In this document: in pieces, positions 10,627-20,599 of the stretch | Position numbering within the stretch: position 1 is the stretch's first letter | Layout: every line of letters begins with the position of its first letter | Source: Lentinus brumalis | Taxonomy: Eukaryota; Basidiomycota; Agaricomycetes; Polyporales; Polyporaceae | Assembly: GCA_001792895.1 (NCBI GenBank) | Contig: MARA01000100.1 | Location: forward strand, 1-33,794 | Length of the DNA: 33,794 bases | Direction of reading: 5' to 3' | Position numbers and translations under genes: made by a program | Notes under the pieces: generated by a model | Told to the model about the DNA's origin: nothing | The model's database searches: none | Seen by the model: only the letters and a program-made list of their open reading frames with translations

Positions 10627-10833
10627 ACCAGAGGAAGCAAGAGTTTGTCAAAGTGCAGGTTCAAGTCTGAAAGCAATCTGAGACGTCCGAGATTCGCGGA
10701 AGTGCGAGAGCACCGCCACAGACGCCACAATGTCAATACAGGCAAATAACGCGTCGAAATGTTGCCAAGTCCACTCCTGCCTGTAAGTTGTACTCTAGAG
10801 CTTCGACACCGATCCTCACCATATCTCTCTGGG

Positions 10834-10859
10834 TTGCGTGGGGCTATTCCCTCGCGCAA
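10834..10859. promoter_or_regulatory. Palindrome A2 (imperfect 26-nt stem-loop, core copy 2)
   Basis: TTGCGTGGGG...CCCTCGCGCAA surrounds the invariant GGGGCTATTCCCT. It is the right member of pair A, in opposite orientation to A1, 216 bp before the ATG at 11075. The flanks (CTCTCTGGGTTGC before and AACCGTTCAAC after) are nearly identical to those of C1 when C1 is read on the minus strand. Confidence 0.6.
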
Positions 10860-13035
10860 ACCGTTCAACGAGCTCCTGCTTGCCCTCTGTGTGACTACTG
10901 CTGCCCTCCTGGACCTGCGCTGTCAGATCGACTTGCACTACATCACCGCCGCGCCGCTAAAGAGCACTCGTCCCAACGTCCACTCCAACGCGTACGATTC
11001 TTGTACATTCTAATCAACATCTTTCGTTGACCATACATCCTCTAGCCTCTCCGCCTCCAAAGGATCACGCGAGCATGTCTGTGGCAGTATCTTCTCCGTG
11101 AGTACCCTCAGTGTTCAGTTCTCTTTGCGTGCTCAGTTCCTGTCCTGTAGGACTGCCGGGAGTATGCGTTTCTTCCAATTTGAAGGCCAACTATACACGG
11201 TCGTGAACCCTTCCGACCGCGAATCTCTTCCGGGTATCCCAAACTCTGACCCGGAGCTCAACCTCTGTGGTCGTGAGCTTCGTCACGCCATCTGGCTGAC
11301 CGAGCGCAATCCTGAACTCGCGTACATGCTCACGCGGTATGATGCTGAGAGTGCGTTCCTCGCGCGCCTCTCCATAGACCCAAAGAACGTCCCGCTGGTC
11401 CGCTCGGGGAATGGGTATGCGCTTGACCCAAAAGTGCAAGAATCCTGGGGTAGACTCGAGCAACTTCTGCTCTACGTGAGCAATGTCCTCTTGAGAGCCA
11501 CGAACAAGAGGCCGGAGGCGAAGTTTCCGTTTGACGCCTTCTGGCATGAACCGCTGGAATACGGTTACCGAAACATCCACCCACACGACGTTGCTGCGCG
11601 ACGCGCCATTGGCAAATCCCTCGACGCGCTTCGTGCACTCCTCGCGCGCACATCGCTCTCCATTGCCCTCACCGACCCCGATGCCAATGTCAGCCCTCCG
11701 CTGTGGGTGTCTGTCCTTATACACGAGCGGGTCCCCGACGCTTATATTGATCTTCTCCGTCAGTCTGTTGTGGCTGATTTCTCTCCTGGGATGCGCGTGG
11801 GCGCGTACATCAATCCATCTCTGCATGGCAATGGCACGCGCTGGGTCGACCACCTCCCCACGATGTTCCGCGCCAAGGTCCCCACCTATATCGCATGGCC
11901 ACCACAGCCGGCGATACCCGCAATCATCCGGCGGTACCCCTTCCTCCAGCCCATGCTCCCTGTCATACAGGAGGTAGTCGTGGTCCCCCATAACGCGGAT
12001 GGCACGTGGAAACCATTCTTCCGCTGGAGCAGCCTCCGCGGCCCTGATTCTGCGGCGCCGCGTGATCTTGTGCAGCAGCCGCTGAGCCCGCCCCATGGTC
12101 ATCGTCAACTGCCTGGAGAGAGCTTCTATGCCTTCGTTGCACGCCGGGAGGCTCAGCACCGCAAGGACGAAGCCACCGAAACTCCCACTGCCCGTGCTGC
12201 ACGGCAGGAGCGCGAAGCGAGAGCCTCGTCCTTCGCAAAGCCCACTCCAGCCTCGCGGACGACGGTGTACCTCTGGATGACTGTTGGCGAGAAGGAGGGA
12301 CACTGTGCCGTGGATGAGTGGCTGGAGCTGGAATACCGCGAGCTCATTGGCCGCCAGCGCCTCGTCGAAATATGGCCAATGTACTCCAACCGTCAGAAGC
12401 GCTATGATGCTTGGCATAACGAATGGGACATATACCCTCCGCTGGCCATGGACGACACGCACCCTGGCGACTATGACGATGAAGAGGAGAGCGTCTACGA
12501 CGAGCCCGGACAGAGCTTGCAGCTTGCAAGTCCCACTCCCCGACCGACTGTCACCAGTGCTCAGCCGCATGAGGACAAGGAAAAGGAGGAGGAACATCGA
12601 CGTTTGCAGTTATTCCAAGTCGAGTTGCGGTTACAGTATAACCACGACAACACGGACTTTGTGGCGTTCACCCCTCCCCTAGCGGAAGTCGTTCGGAAAC
12701 GGTATGGGCTCGTGGCAATATATGCTCCTGATTTGAGACTGTCCTGGGACGAGTATGATGCTGCTGCCCTACGGAAGATCACGGGCTACACTGTCACAGA
12801 CCTCCCCGACAACAGCTCCTTCGTCAAGCCCCTCTCGGCCTTTGTCAAGTCTTTCGACGACAACCCCAACAAGCCCGCCGCCAACACATACCTCTGGGAC
12901 CTTGATCCGTCGAACCGCGAGTCGTTGCTTGGGATCAGCTACGAACACCCCTTCATTCGTCTGCGCAGGGTCGTTCTGAACGGCAGCGACTGGTACCACA
13001 TCTCCTATAAGACGGAAGACGATCAGGTCGCCTGG

Positions 13036-13043
13036 TGGTACCT
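13036..13043 (+). repeat. hAT target-site duplication, left copy
   Basis: The 8-bp sequence TGGTACCT lies immediately before the left terminal inverted repeat. The same 8 bp follow the right end at 16786-16793. Eight-base duplications are the hallmark of hAT-superfamily insertion. Confidence 0.95.
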
Positions 13044-13061
13044 TAGGGCCCTGCAGGGGTA
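13044..13061 (+). repeat. hAT left terminal inverted repeat
   Basis: TAGGGCCCTGCAGGGGTA matches the reverse complement of 16768-16785 in all 18 positions. The next bases diverge (CC on the left, TA on the right). Confidence 0.93.
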
Positions 13062-13074
13062 CCAGCAACCCCTG

Positions 13075-13165
13075 AGGGTTGAGGGTAAGGGTATCTATAG
13101 GGTAAGGGTGGGGGTAGCATTGTCCAACCCTTGACACCCTTCAGCAACCCTCAAGGGTTTTCCGA
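13075..13165 (+). repeat. Left subterminal GGGTAAGGGT array of the hAT element
   Basis: At least two GGGTAAGGGT copies plus related GAGGGTTGAGGG and CAACCCTCAAGGG words lie within 120 bp of the left end. Matching motifs occur at the right end in both orientations. Their likely role is transposase binding, as known for other hAT elements. This is inferred here. Confidence 0.7.
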
Positions 13166-13402
13166 AACTTTTTGCAGAGCTACCAGCAATAATGATAGTT
13201 AATCTCCTTGAATGCGTGGGACTCTGCAGCAGCTTATCGGCGGATTTCGCGGCAGATTCCGACAGGCTGGCCACCAGCGGCAAGATTCAACTCCGAAACT
13301 GTATAGCTTGTGCCATTTATAGAAGGTTACATAAGCTACATGCATGCGCGGGACAAGTTGCAAGGCAACATCGGGGAGAAGACATCAAATACTCTATTCA
13401 AC

Positions 13403-16400
13403 ATGGGGAAGCTCGAGAAGATGGCGACTGCCCTCAAACGGCAGGCATCGTCGATCGCATCTCGTGTCAGAAAAAAGCCCAAAAATGGCAGTGACAGTGG
13501 CAGCACCATCAGCATCGGCTCGAAGTCCAGCGGCGGCAGTGGGTATCGGTCTCCGACAGTAGAAGATGCCGAGGATGAGGACGATGTGGGCCGCCGGTCA
13601 ACTGCAACGCGGGAGGAACACTCCGACGTCGAGGAAATCCCCCCGCCGCCACCGCCAAAGAAGAAGAAGGCTGATCTGACACCAGAGGAGTATCTTAGTG
13701 AGTCGTCTGATGAACGAGCACATCACAGATGCTTACCAATGATCCAGAGCAGTCACAGGAGCTCTGGACTTCCCACGTCTACGCGTTCTTCAAACCCGAG
13801 GTCGAGATCGTCAGAAAGTCGCCTACGAAGATCGGACACGTGTTCTCCTGCGCGAAGCCGGGGTGCACCCACAAAACTACACGGTACCTTGATACGAAGG
13901 ATATTACATCCACGAGCAATATGGCGACGCACGTAAAGTCTTGCTGGGGCAAGGAAATCTTCCGCGCTGCGCAAGCGGCTGGGAAGCACACTGACGCACG
14001 CCCCATCGTCGAAAACTTCGGACGCACAGGCACAATTACAAGGGCGTTCAAGCGCGTCGGGAAGGGCAAGGTCAGCTACTCGATCCGGCAGCACACAGCC
14101 AAAGAAGCACGGTACGTACATATGTGATCCGGGTTCCCCATTTGCCCTGCTTCGAAGATTGATGTGATTGCAGCGCGTGGATCGTCCGATGGGTTGCGGA
14201 AAACAAAAGGCCGTACGAGATTGTGAAAGACCGGGCGTTCTTGCAGCTGATGAAGACCGGGCGGCCGCACTATCAGATCCCCTCTCCAGCTACCGTATCT
14301 CGGGACGTACGTCGTGTGTTTGCAAAGTGCCGGGAGCGCATCGCGCGCATGCTTCGGGTAAGTGTTTGATTGTTCTCGAACGGGGTGGGACTGACCTTGC
14401 ATACAGGACTTCGACGGCGACTTGAACTTCACGTTCGACGCATGGACCTCACCTAACCACAAGGCTTTGTTAGCGTTCGCGGTTCATCTCCATCACGAAG
14501 GCACTCCACTTACGTTCATCCTCGACGTGATCGAAGTCTCGGAATCGCATACGGGCGAGGCGCTGGCAGAGGCTTGCGAGGCGATGCTGGATGAGTTCGG
14601 CATCAAGGAAAAGGTGAGTTGAGCGACATGATGAGCAGTTAGTAGAAGGGACTCACCAAACTGCGTAGATGCTGGCAATGACCGCGGACAATGCTGCGGC
14701 GAACGACACAATGATCGAGATCTTGGGCGAACGTCTGCCCGAGTTCGGCGGGCTGCGTGACCGTGGGCGGTGTTTTGATCATGTTGTCAATCTGTGCGCC
14801 AAATCTGTCTTGCGGCCATTCGATGTCGAGAAGCGGAAACAAGGGGCGGCCGTACAGGCAGCCGAGGACGAGATTGCAGCCCTCTTGAAGGATATCGACC
14901 TGTACGACATCGGGCTGAACCTGCCAGCGGGCACAGATGCAGGTCAAGACGACAATGAAGATGGGTTTGTGGACGAGCGGGAGGAAATGGATGAAGATGA
15001 GCGGGAGGAGCTTGACAAGAGCATCCTCCCAGTGAAACTCGTCCTCACGAAGGTATGGGCGGCGGTGTGAATGACTTACCTGTCCCCGTCTAATCCCTGC
15101 TTCCCACAGATCCGCACCGTGGCCTACAAGATCTCCTTCTCGTCCACCATTCTCCTCCCTGCCTGGCATGCGATCGTCGAATCGCTGGAGCTCCCGAGCC
15201 GTGTCTTGCCCCGGGATGTGAGGACGCGCTGGAACTCGACGTTCCAGATGCTTGACGTAGCCTTGAAGTACCGGAAAGCCTTCGACGAGATAACAGAAAG
15301 CAAGAAGTATGACTTAAGAGAGTACGAGCTGGCCGACGAAGAGTGGGAGATCGTAACGCACTTGTTGAAAGTCCTGAAGGTGCGTGTTCTCACATTCTCA
15401 CGCGTGGCACCCGTGATCTCGTGCATAGGCCTCGTGACCAAGTGCACGGACCTCGTGAGCGCTTCTGTGCACGGCGCGCACACGTCTCCCATCCCTCTTG
15501 TTCTGCATGCTCCTCGCTGACGATCTGCTCAGCTCTTCTCGGATGCTACTCACTTCTTCTCTGCTGCTGGGACGAATCTCACCAAAGTCATCCCCGCTAT
15601 GGATCACCTGGACGACCAACTTGCCAAGATTTGTTTCGACAAGAAGATCGCGGCTCCAGTCCGTTCAGCGGCCGCACTGGGCCGGAAGACTTGTAATCGC
15701 TTCTACGTCAAGACAGACGACACGGAGATCTATCGCTTTGCAATGGGTAAGTAGCATGGCCTTGACGTGCTAACTCTAACTAATTGTTTCTCGCTAGCCT
15801 TCCACCCGGAATGCAAGCTGGACTACTTCAAGGATGCAGACTGGGAGGAGGAATGGATACGGGATGCTCAGGCCCTGCTGTACGCAGAGTATGAACGTAA
15901 GTACGCACGCTATCCTCTCCCCGATGGGCAGCCCGATGAGGCGGATGGTGATGATGATGACACGACTACCGCAACGGTGAGTGAATCTCTCGTCTCATAC
16001 ATTCCTCTTCCTCGCTACAGCTGCACTTGCAGACTCATAATCCATTCGACAACCTCCTGTCCCGCAAGCGCAAGAAGAAGATCGCTGTACTACAAAGTGA
16101 GCTCGACCGCTACCTCGCTGCCCGACCGAGCGGTGCAAGGACCCCTTGAAGTGGTGGTGGGATCGTCGAGGCGAGTATCCTCGCCTGTCCCGCATGGCCC
16201 TTAGTTATTTGACTGTCCCTGGTACGTCAAGACCTTCATCTAACCACTGTATGCTGATTGATAACATTCCCGACAGCTACGTCCGTCGACATCGAACGTG
16301 TGTTCTCACGTGGGCGGCTGCTTCTCCCGCATGTACGTAATGGTCTGTCCGCCGAGTCAATTCGCGCACTGCTTTGTCTGGGCGAGTGGTCGTTGCTCGA

Positions 16401-16512
16401 GCTCATTGACGATGCTGATGTTGAGGGTGTTGTGGAGAAGCTGGGGGAGCTCGACGGCGATGAGGAGGTCGAGCTTGAGAATGGTTGGGATAGGATCAAG
16501 TTGCCGTTGTAG
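13403..16512 (+). CDS. hAT transposase (BED zinc finger, DDE core, dimerisation domain), with one frame break
   Basis: Ten exons: 13403-13697, 13748-14111, 14174-14357, 14407-14613, 14669-15052, 15110-15379, 15533-15746, 15798-15976, 16033-16221 and 16277-16512. All introns are GT-AG. The domains in order are: a basic Ser-rich N-terminus with a KKPK stretch and a PPPPPPKKKK run; a BED zinc finger (S-C-A-K-P-G-C...H-V-K-S-C, exon 2); the catalytic core with F-T-F-D-A-W-T-S (first Asp), M-T-A-D-N-A-A-A-N-D (second Asp) and the C-F-D-H motif; R-T-R-W-N-S-T; and the C-terminal dimerisation domain (DPLKWWWDRRGEYPRLSRMA and SVDIERVFSRGR). The exons sum to 2,522 nt, one short of 841 codons. The missing base lies in exon 9 at about 16120-16130, where the frame shifts just before the dimerisation domain. 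Unless this is an assembly error, the protein loses that domain. Confidence 0.9.
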
Positions 16513-16691
16513 TCTAGATATGTTCTCGTTCTCGAGTCTCTAAATTACATTGATCAACCTCCTTGCGTCTGCTGTGTGATGTAGTATATGTGTGGTATCA
16601 ATCATGTGTGATGTGTTATGTCTTTCGTTCTTGCCTCCTACCCTTGGATATACCCCTACCCTACCCTTACCCCTCTGCAACACCCTTGAGA

Positions 16692-16722
16692 ACCCTCTAC
16701 CCTTTGCGTGAGGGTAGAGGGT
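16692..16722 (+). repeat. Perfect hairpin in the hAT right subterminal region
   Basis: ACCCTCTACCCT (16692-16703) and AGGGTAGAGGGT (16711-16722) form a perfect 12-bp stem with a 7-nt loop. It lies among the right subterminal repeats. It may act in transposase binding, or in ending transcription of the transposase. Both are inferences. Confidence 0.7.
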
Positions 16723-16767
16723 AGTCAAGGGTAAGGGTGAGGGTAGTCCTGAGATAATCCAAGGGTA

Positions 16768-16785
16768 TACCCCTGCAGGGCCCTA
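16768..16785 (-). repeat. hAT right terminal inverted repeat
   Basis: This is the reverse complement of the left end, 18 of 18 bases. It is followed by the second copy of the target duplication. Confidence 0.93.
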
Positions 16786-16793
16786 TGGTACCT
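16786..16793 (+). repeat. hAT target-site duplication, right copy
   Basis: TGGTACCT is identical to 13036-13043. The host reading frame resumes right after it. Confidence 0.95.
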
Positions 16794-17597
16794 CGTTGTC
16801 AAGAGCGCGACCACAGTCGTCGAAATGATGCGACAGTATGACATCACCACCACCCGCCAAGCAGTCGACTTTTTGGTGACACGCGGCATGCCGTTCCACA
16901 CACTCGTCAGGCCGGATCGGCGTCATTCAGGGCGCATGCTCCCCGACCTCCACATTGTGCTAGGATGGCGCCACAAGAACGACCTGAACCGATATGACTA
17001 CATGACCTACGAAGATCGAGCACGAACGGTTCTCCGTGGACCGAGGGTGCGCGCCGCTCTGCAGCGAGGTGGGATTGTCTGGCGGCTCACCATGGAGCTT
17101 CTGAGGGAGACGGGTGATGTGGGAACCGCTTCGGGGGTTCGCTTGGGACCGTCAGATGTAGTGAACGACTATGGAACGGTCTTTCGGCCCCGTCGCGGTG
17201 ACGACTACCTCGACGACAAGCTCTCGCCAGACGAGCTCGATGTCATCTGTGGGGTGTACAAGGTCACGATCAGTACGTTTGATTGTTAATCAGGAGTTGG
17301 ACGATAGACTGACACCTTACAGATGCCGGACAGACCGAGGACCGCTCTTGGTGGCCAAAGGAGACACACTGGCGTGGTTCTCACATGGATCACGGCTTCT
17401 GGACTCCATGGTGCGAGACATGGTTCCGCAAACGCCTCCTCATGATCCGTTCCGACAAGGCGGCGATCTACAACAGTCGGTCGTGGAGTGACAACCTCCG
17501 CATGTCGAGAAAAGGGTTCCTGTTCCACAAGAATCTCGAGCTCGCCAGCACCAATTGGCTCACCGAGCATTACAAGGTACGCGTCGAAGACATGTAG

Positions 17598-18102
17598 GTA
17601 TGCACTCTGGTAGGTCGTTGTTTGTTTCCTGGTCATCTGTTCAGAATTCGCTCGTCCTTGCCATATGGATCGCAATGGATACGTTAGCGTAGCATATTTG
17701 TATCTCATGCACGACTCGCTGTACTTCAATCAACTTGTGCGCTCTCTCAACTGACGACAAGTGATTCGTGTGACGCAACACACGGGACATGTGTGTCTTG
17801 AAAACTCGTGGAAAGACCAAAGACCCCGTGAGTAGTCATTTTTAAGCCGCCGACGACTGCGGAAGCGACTCAGATGCCAACAATGCCACACCGCCCTGCC
17901 GATTACATGTCGTCATATTGGGTGACTATGCTATGCGCGTGTGCATAGCTGTCCCGTGTGGACCGGCTGATCTAGTGCTTGATTGTAGTGCAGACATCAA
18001 AAATGAATTTACGGGCGGTCAACGTCAAGCATGGACCATCTCTACTGACTGTTATAAACAGAATTCAAGTCGTGTCAGCTGGACATCGCCCCGTCGCACA
18101 CC
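17598..18102. other. Intergenic, no gene seen
   Basis: Spacer between the 3' end of the disrupted large gene and family X copy 2, which are in the same orientation. I see no exon. It should contain the terminator of the first gene and the promoter of the second. Confidence 0.4.
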
Positions 18103-18806
18103 ATGGATGACGCGCTAACACAGGTGGACGACGTGCTGAGACAGATGAGAGAGGACGGTGACCTCCTGACCAGTGAACTCGAGCAGCCGCATGACGATGG
18201 CATCGAAGTGAGTGGTCAATGTTGACTTGGCACTGCTGCATTTGTTCACTACCATGCTCGTTATAGGCTAACTGGGTCAGAGGCTACTGGTTTCCCATGC
18301 GGAGGCAGGCAGAGTTACACTTCATTGCCCGCCAATTTCACCATCCATCGGGTGCTAATCGCACCGAGAAACCATTACTCGAGGATGCATGGTCGATGGA
18401 TGGAGGCGTGGACGGGTCCCAATGCTTGCGCGTCAAGGGTCGTCGAGATTCCGTATGGGTTTACTACACCGTCTACTATCGGGTCCCTGCAACCCCAGGA
18501 TCCCGTCGCAACGTCGCCGTGCATCGTCTCGGTACCTGTCCGCCCTTCGCGGGCGAACTCATAGTCATGAGGCGATCAGAGAGCAATGGCTTTGTAGACA
18601 TGCGTCCTCATGACTGCAAGAATGCAGTTCATGTAGTCACCGCGTGCGTCCTTCCTTGACCTCCCATCTCTGGCGTATACAGCTGACTCAAAATCCTTCG
18701 GTCTTACAGTATGGTGCACTTCATCTTGGACAAGATGCCGGACATTACACCCATACCAGTCGATTTAGATATCCTACACAGCGAACCTGTACACATTTCG
18801 GATTAG
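18103..18806 (+). CDS. Family X protein, copy 2 (three exons)
   Basis: Exons 18103-18207, 18267-18643 and 18710-18806 total 579 nt (193 codons, 192 residues) in one frame. Donors are GTGAGT and GTGCGT. The N-terminus is a polar helix (MDDALTQVDDVLRQM). The middle carries the family blocks W-S-M-D-G-G, then V-W-V-Y-Y-T-V, then A-G-E-L-I-V. The third exon continues the hydrophobic C-terminus (VVTA-MVHFILDKMP) at the same intron position as the other copies. A second frame within exon 2 (18325-18450, containing PANFTIHRV) also resembles the N-terminal part of copy 3 (VPNVSIRRH). The true N-terminal half may therefore be frame-shifted, and the gene partly decayed. The function is unknown. Confidence 0.52.
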
Positions 18807-19210
18807 GGATAACCATGTACCAGCCGCCTTCGTGCCAAAAATACTTGATGATAGTATGCGTATCACTACGCCTTTCAGTCAGAAGAAGTGAGTAGAGAAA
18901 AGTCGGTTGTTCTCACATCGGCGCCGTGAATGGTGTGGTCTCGAACATGGTTCGGCGGCTTGAACATGTCGCTACAGAAGGGGTTGTCAAGCATATGTCG
19001 TTCGTAAGCCTGCGCCGGAGGGGTGGTGACCTACAGCTGAAGTAGAGCGAGAGGACCTCAATTAGACAAGGAGGCAGCAACTACTCGAAACGACCTCCTG
19101 AGAGAACACCTGCTCTGGACGGATGCTCGTGAGGGCGTCATAGTGGAGTCGGTGAGCAGCCCCTACGACACTGGATGGTGCAGCCGAGTTGTCCTGGCGG
19201 ATGTCCCTAG
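18807..19210. other. Spacer before palindrome pair B
   Basis: No gene is assigned. On the minus strand a frame runs from the palindrome B1 area (about 19289) down to 19062. It has the same WGYSLAQT reading of the palindrome as copies A2 and C1, but no family support beyond that. Confidence 0.35.
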
Positions 19211-19238
19211 TTTGTGCGAGGGAATAGCCCCACACAAA
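19211..19238. promoter_or_regulatory. Palindrome B1 (28 nt, core copy 3)
   Basis: TTTGTGCG...CACACAAA surrounds AGGGAATAGCCCC. It is the left member of pair B, whose spacing and inverted arrangement match pairs A and C. No solid gene flanks it on either side. Confidence 0.6.
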
Positions 19239-19457
19239 CCGTCCTTGAATGCTGATGTTGCAAGGAGAGAGCGTGGAGACCACCTGCACAAAGTAATGGT
19301 AGCGGTAACATGCAATCGAGGCTGGAGAGGACTGGCCTGGGGTTAAGGTTCTCCGCCACAGGTACGGCTTGGTTGTGCTTGGAGGTGGCTGTGTACACCC
19401 GTCTACGAAGCTTCCGTAGACCTCTCCTGAGTCTCTACGGTCGACTTTGACATCTCT

Positions 19458-19490
19458 GGTCTTGTACGGGGCTATTCCCTATACAAGACC
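19458..19490. promoter_or_regulatory. Palindrome B2 (33 nt, core copy 4, best stem)
   Basis: GGTCTTGTA and TACAAGACC pair perfectly over 9 bp around the GGGGCTATTCCCT core. The preceding CTCTGGTCTTG also precedes C2, and precedes A1 read on the minus strand. Confidence 0.65.
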
Positions 19491-20599
19491 ACACCATCGA
19501 CTACTCTCGCATCGTTATATTCGTCATCCCCCACCGAGAGTTCCACTCGATTTGATCGCAACTCCTGAACGCGTGAAGTGGTGCGTGCAACACTCCGATC
19601 GCTCATGCCTCTCCGTATCTCCGAACGGATGGGACGGCCACCCGTATTTACGTGGAAGAGGTATGTTCTGCACAACAGAGATACTTGCATTTAAAGCTCA
19701 GAACATGCGGAGGTCGTCGAACCTCGAAATGCTGGCAAGACGTTCAAGGAGCTCGTGCTGTCGAAACCCACGAGAGGGTGAACGACGACAACATCCTCCC
19801 CTTCCAGTAACAAGACTCACATTCAAGCGACCCATCAGCAAGAGGGTTCGAGAGGGCTACTATGGGAGCATGTCCGAAAGTCCATGATGTAGGTCCCGAC
19901 ACGTCCGATGTCCATGCCATCTCACTTACATGACCACCGACCCAAGTAGCAATCGAGCGGCCCATAGTCGATGCACTCACGTATGTCTAGAGCTTTGTGC
20001 TACTGGTACAGGTACCGCAATGCGTGACCGAGAGCTGGAGAGCTTGGCAAGGGGAAAAATATTGTTATTACTCGAGGGAAGTGTACAACTCGATGATTCG
20101 AACGAGCCTTGAGTTTCAGCGACGATCCAGACGACCGAGTACGTTATGACAGTCGGTCTCAACTCGACGTTTGTCGCCGAGTACGTTATGACAGTCGGTC
20201 TCAACTCGACGTTTGTCACCGAGAGACCTAGGCTGGAGCAGCTCTCCGATATCTGCGGAGATGCGCCACTCAATATCGCTATCTTATCTATACTGACACG
20301 GTCCGGCAAGCGCTGCTACGGTACTTGCCGCTGACACAAGGTTAATAGGGGACCAAGAAACAAGACGTCCATTTGTTGCTACTATGATACAGATAATGCG
20401 ATACAGACCAAGAAATGTACAAGAATTGCGAGACGAAGCGTGCAGTTACAGCGGAATATGCTAAGGTGAGATAAAAGAGCGCATATTGGGCGGCGTAACC
20501 AAGCAAGACATCTAGCGGTTATATCATATAATACAGTGAGCATTCAGCGAACCGCGCTTCCAAGAAGTGTTTACCAAGAGATCAAAGATGGGAGGATTT
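19491..20599. other. Intergenic; holds the left edge of a segmental duplication
   Basis: I cannot support a gene. From about 20300 onward the sequence is recognisably repeated near 22400 (shared words GCTACGGTACTT, ACAAGGTTAA/AGAAGGTTAA and GCTATGATACAG). It is the 3' flank of the first duplicated gene. Confidence 0.4.
20136..20219 (+). repeat. 42-bp tandem repeat, two copies
   Basis: Two adjacent 42-bp units (20136-20177 and 20178-20219), starting CGAGTACGTTATGACAGTCG, differ only at the penultimate base of the unit (GTCGC versus GTCAC). The period is a multiple of three, but no gene is supported here. Confidence 0.85.

Larger units (their letters stand above)
13044..16785 (+). mobile_element. 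Complete hAT-superfamily DNA transposon, 3,742 bp
   Basis: The element is bounded by perfect 18-bp terminal inverted repeats, TAGGGCCCTGCAGGGGTA (13044-13061, and its complement at 16768-16785). It is flanked by a perfect 8-bp duplication, TGGTACCT. Both subterminal regions are packed with GGGTAAGGGT-type repeats in mixed orientation (13075-13160 and 16640-16765). Such arrays are typical binding sites for hAT transposases. The right end also holds a perfect 12-bp hairpin (16692-16722). The element carries one transposase gene in ten exons on the same strand as the disrupted host gene. Perfect terminal repeats and target duplications imply a young insertion. Confidence 0.95.
11075..17597 (+). 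pseudogene. Large gene of unknown function, split by a hAT transposon
   Basis: Exon 1 is 11075-11097 and exon 2 starts at 11151 (intron 11098-11150, GTGAGT...CTGTAG). The frame runs to the hAT insertion at 13044 and resumes at 16794, ending 17272. A further intron (17273-17322) leads to the last exon 17323-17597 (TAG). Leaving out the element and one copy of the 8-bp duplication gives 2,670 nt, exactly 890 codons. The N-terminal 300 residues are globular. Residues about 320-380 are Arg/Glu-rich, and 440-500 are acidic and disordered. Conserved-looking blocks include AANTYLWDLDP, NRESLLGISYEHPFIRLRR, GGIVWRL, LSPDELDVICGVYK and GFWTPWCETWF. I recall similar long hypothetical proteins from polypores, but know no function for them. 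The inserted element brings an in-frame stop at 13132-13134, so this allele would make a truncated 669-residue protein. Confidence 0.82.

Noticed and set aside
10599..10859. Palindromes as terminal repeats of a classical MITE
   Set aside because: The palindromes are self-complementary rather than simple terminal repeats, similarity continues outside them, and I could not find target duplications. The idea stays open but is not supported.
11191..12597. 468-codon open frame on the minus strand opposite the large gene
   Set aside because: It is a shadow of the strongly coding plus strand. Its translation has no coherent domain and no splice or start context.
13698..13728. 31-nt intron ending at CATCACAG in the transposase
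   Set aside because: It would put exon 2 out of phase. The acceptor at 13747 gives a 50-nt intron and keeps the BED finger in frame.
16640..16765. GGGTAAGGGT-type repeats as possible telomeric sequence
   Set aside because: They are not the TTAGGG repeat of fungal telomeres, they occur in both orientations, and they lie inside the ends of a transposon with clear boundaries.
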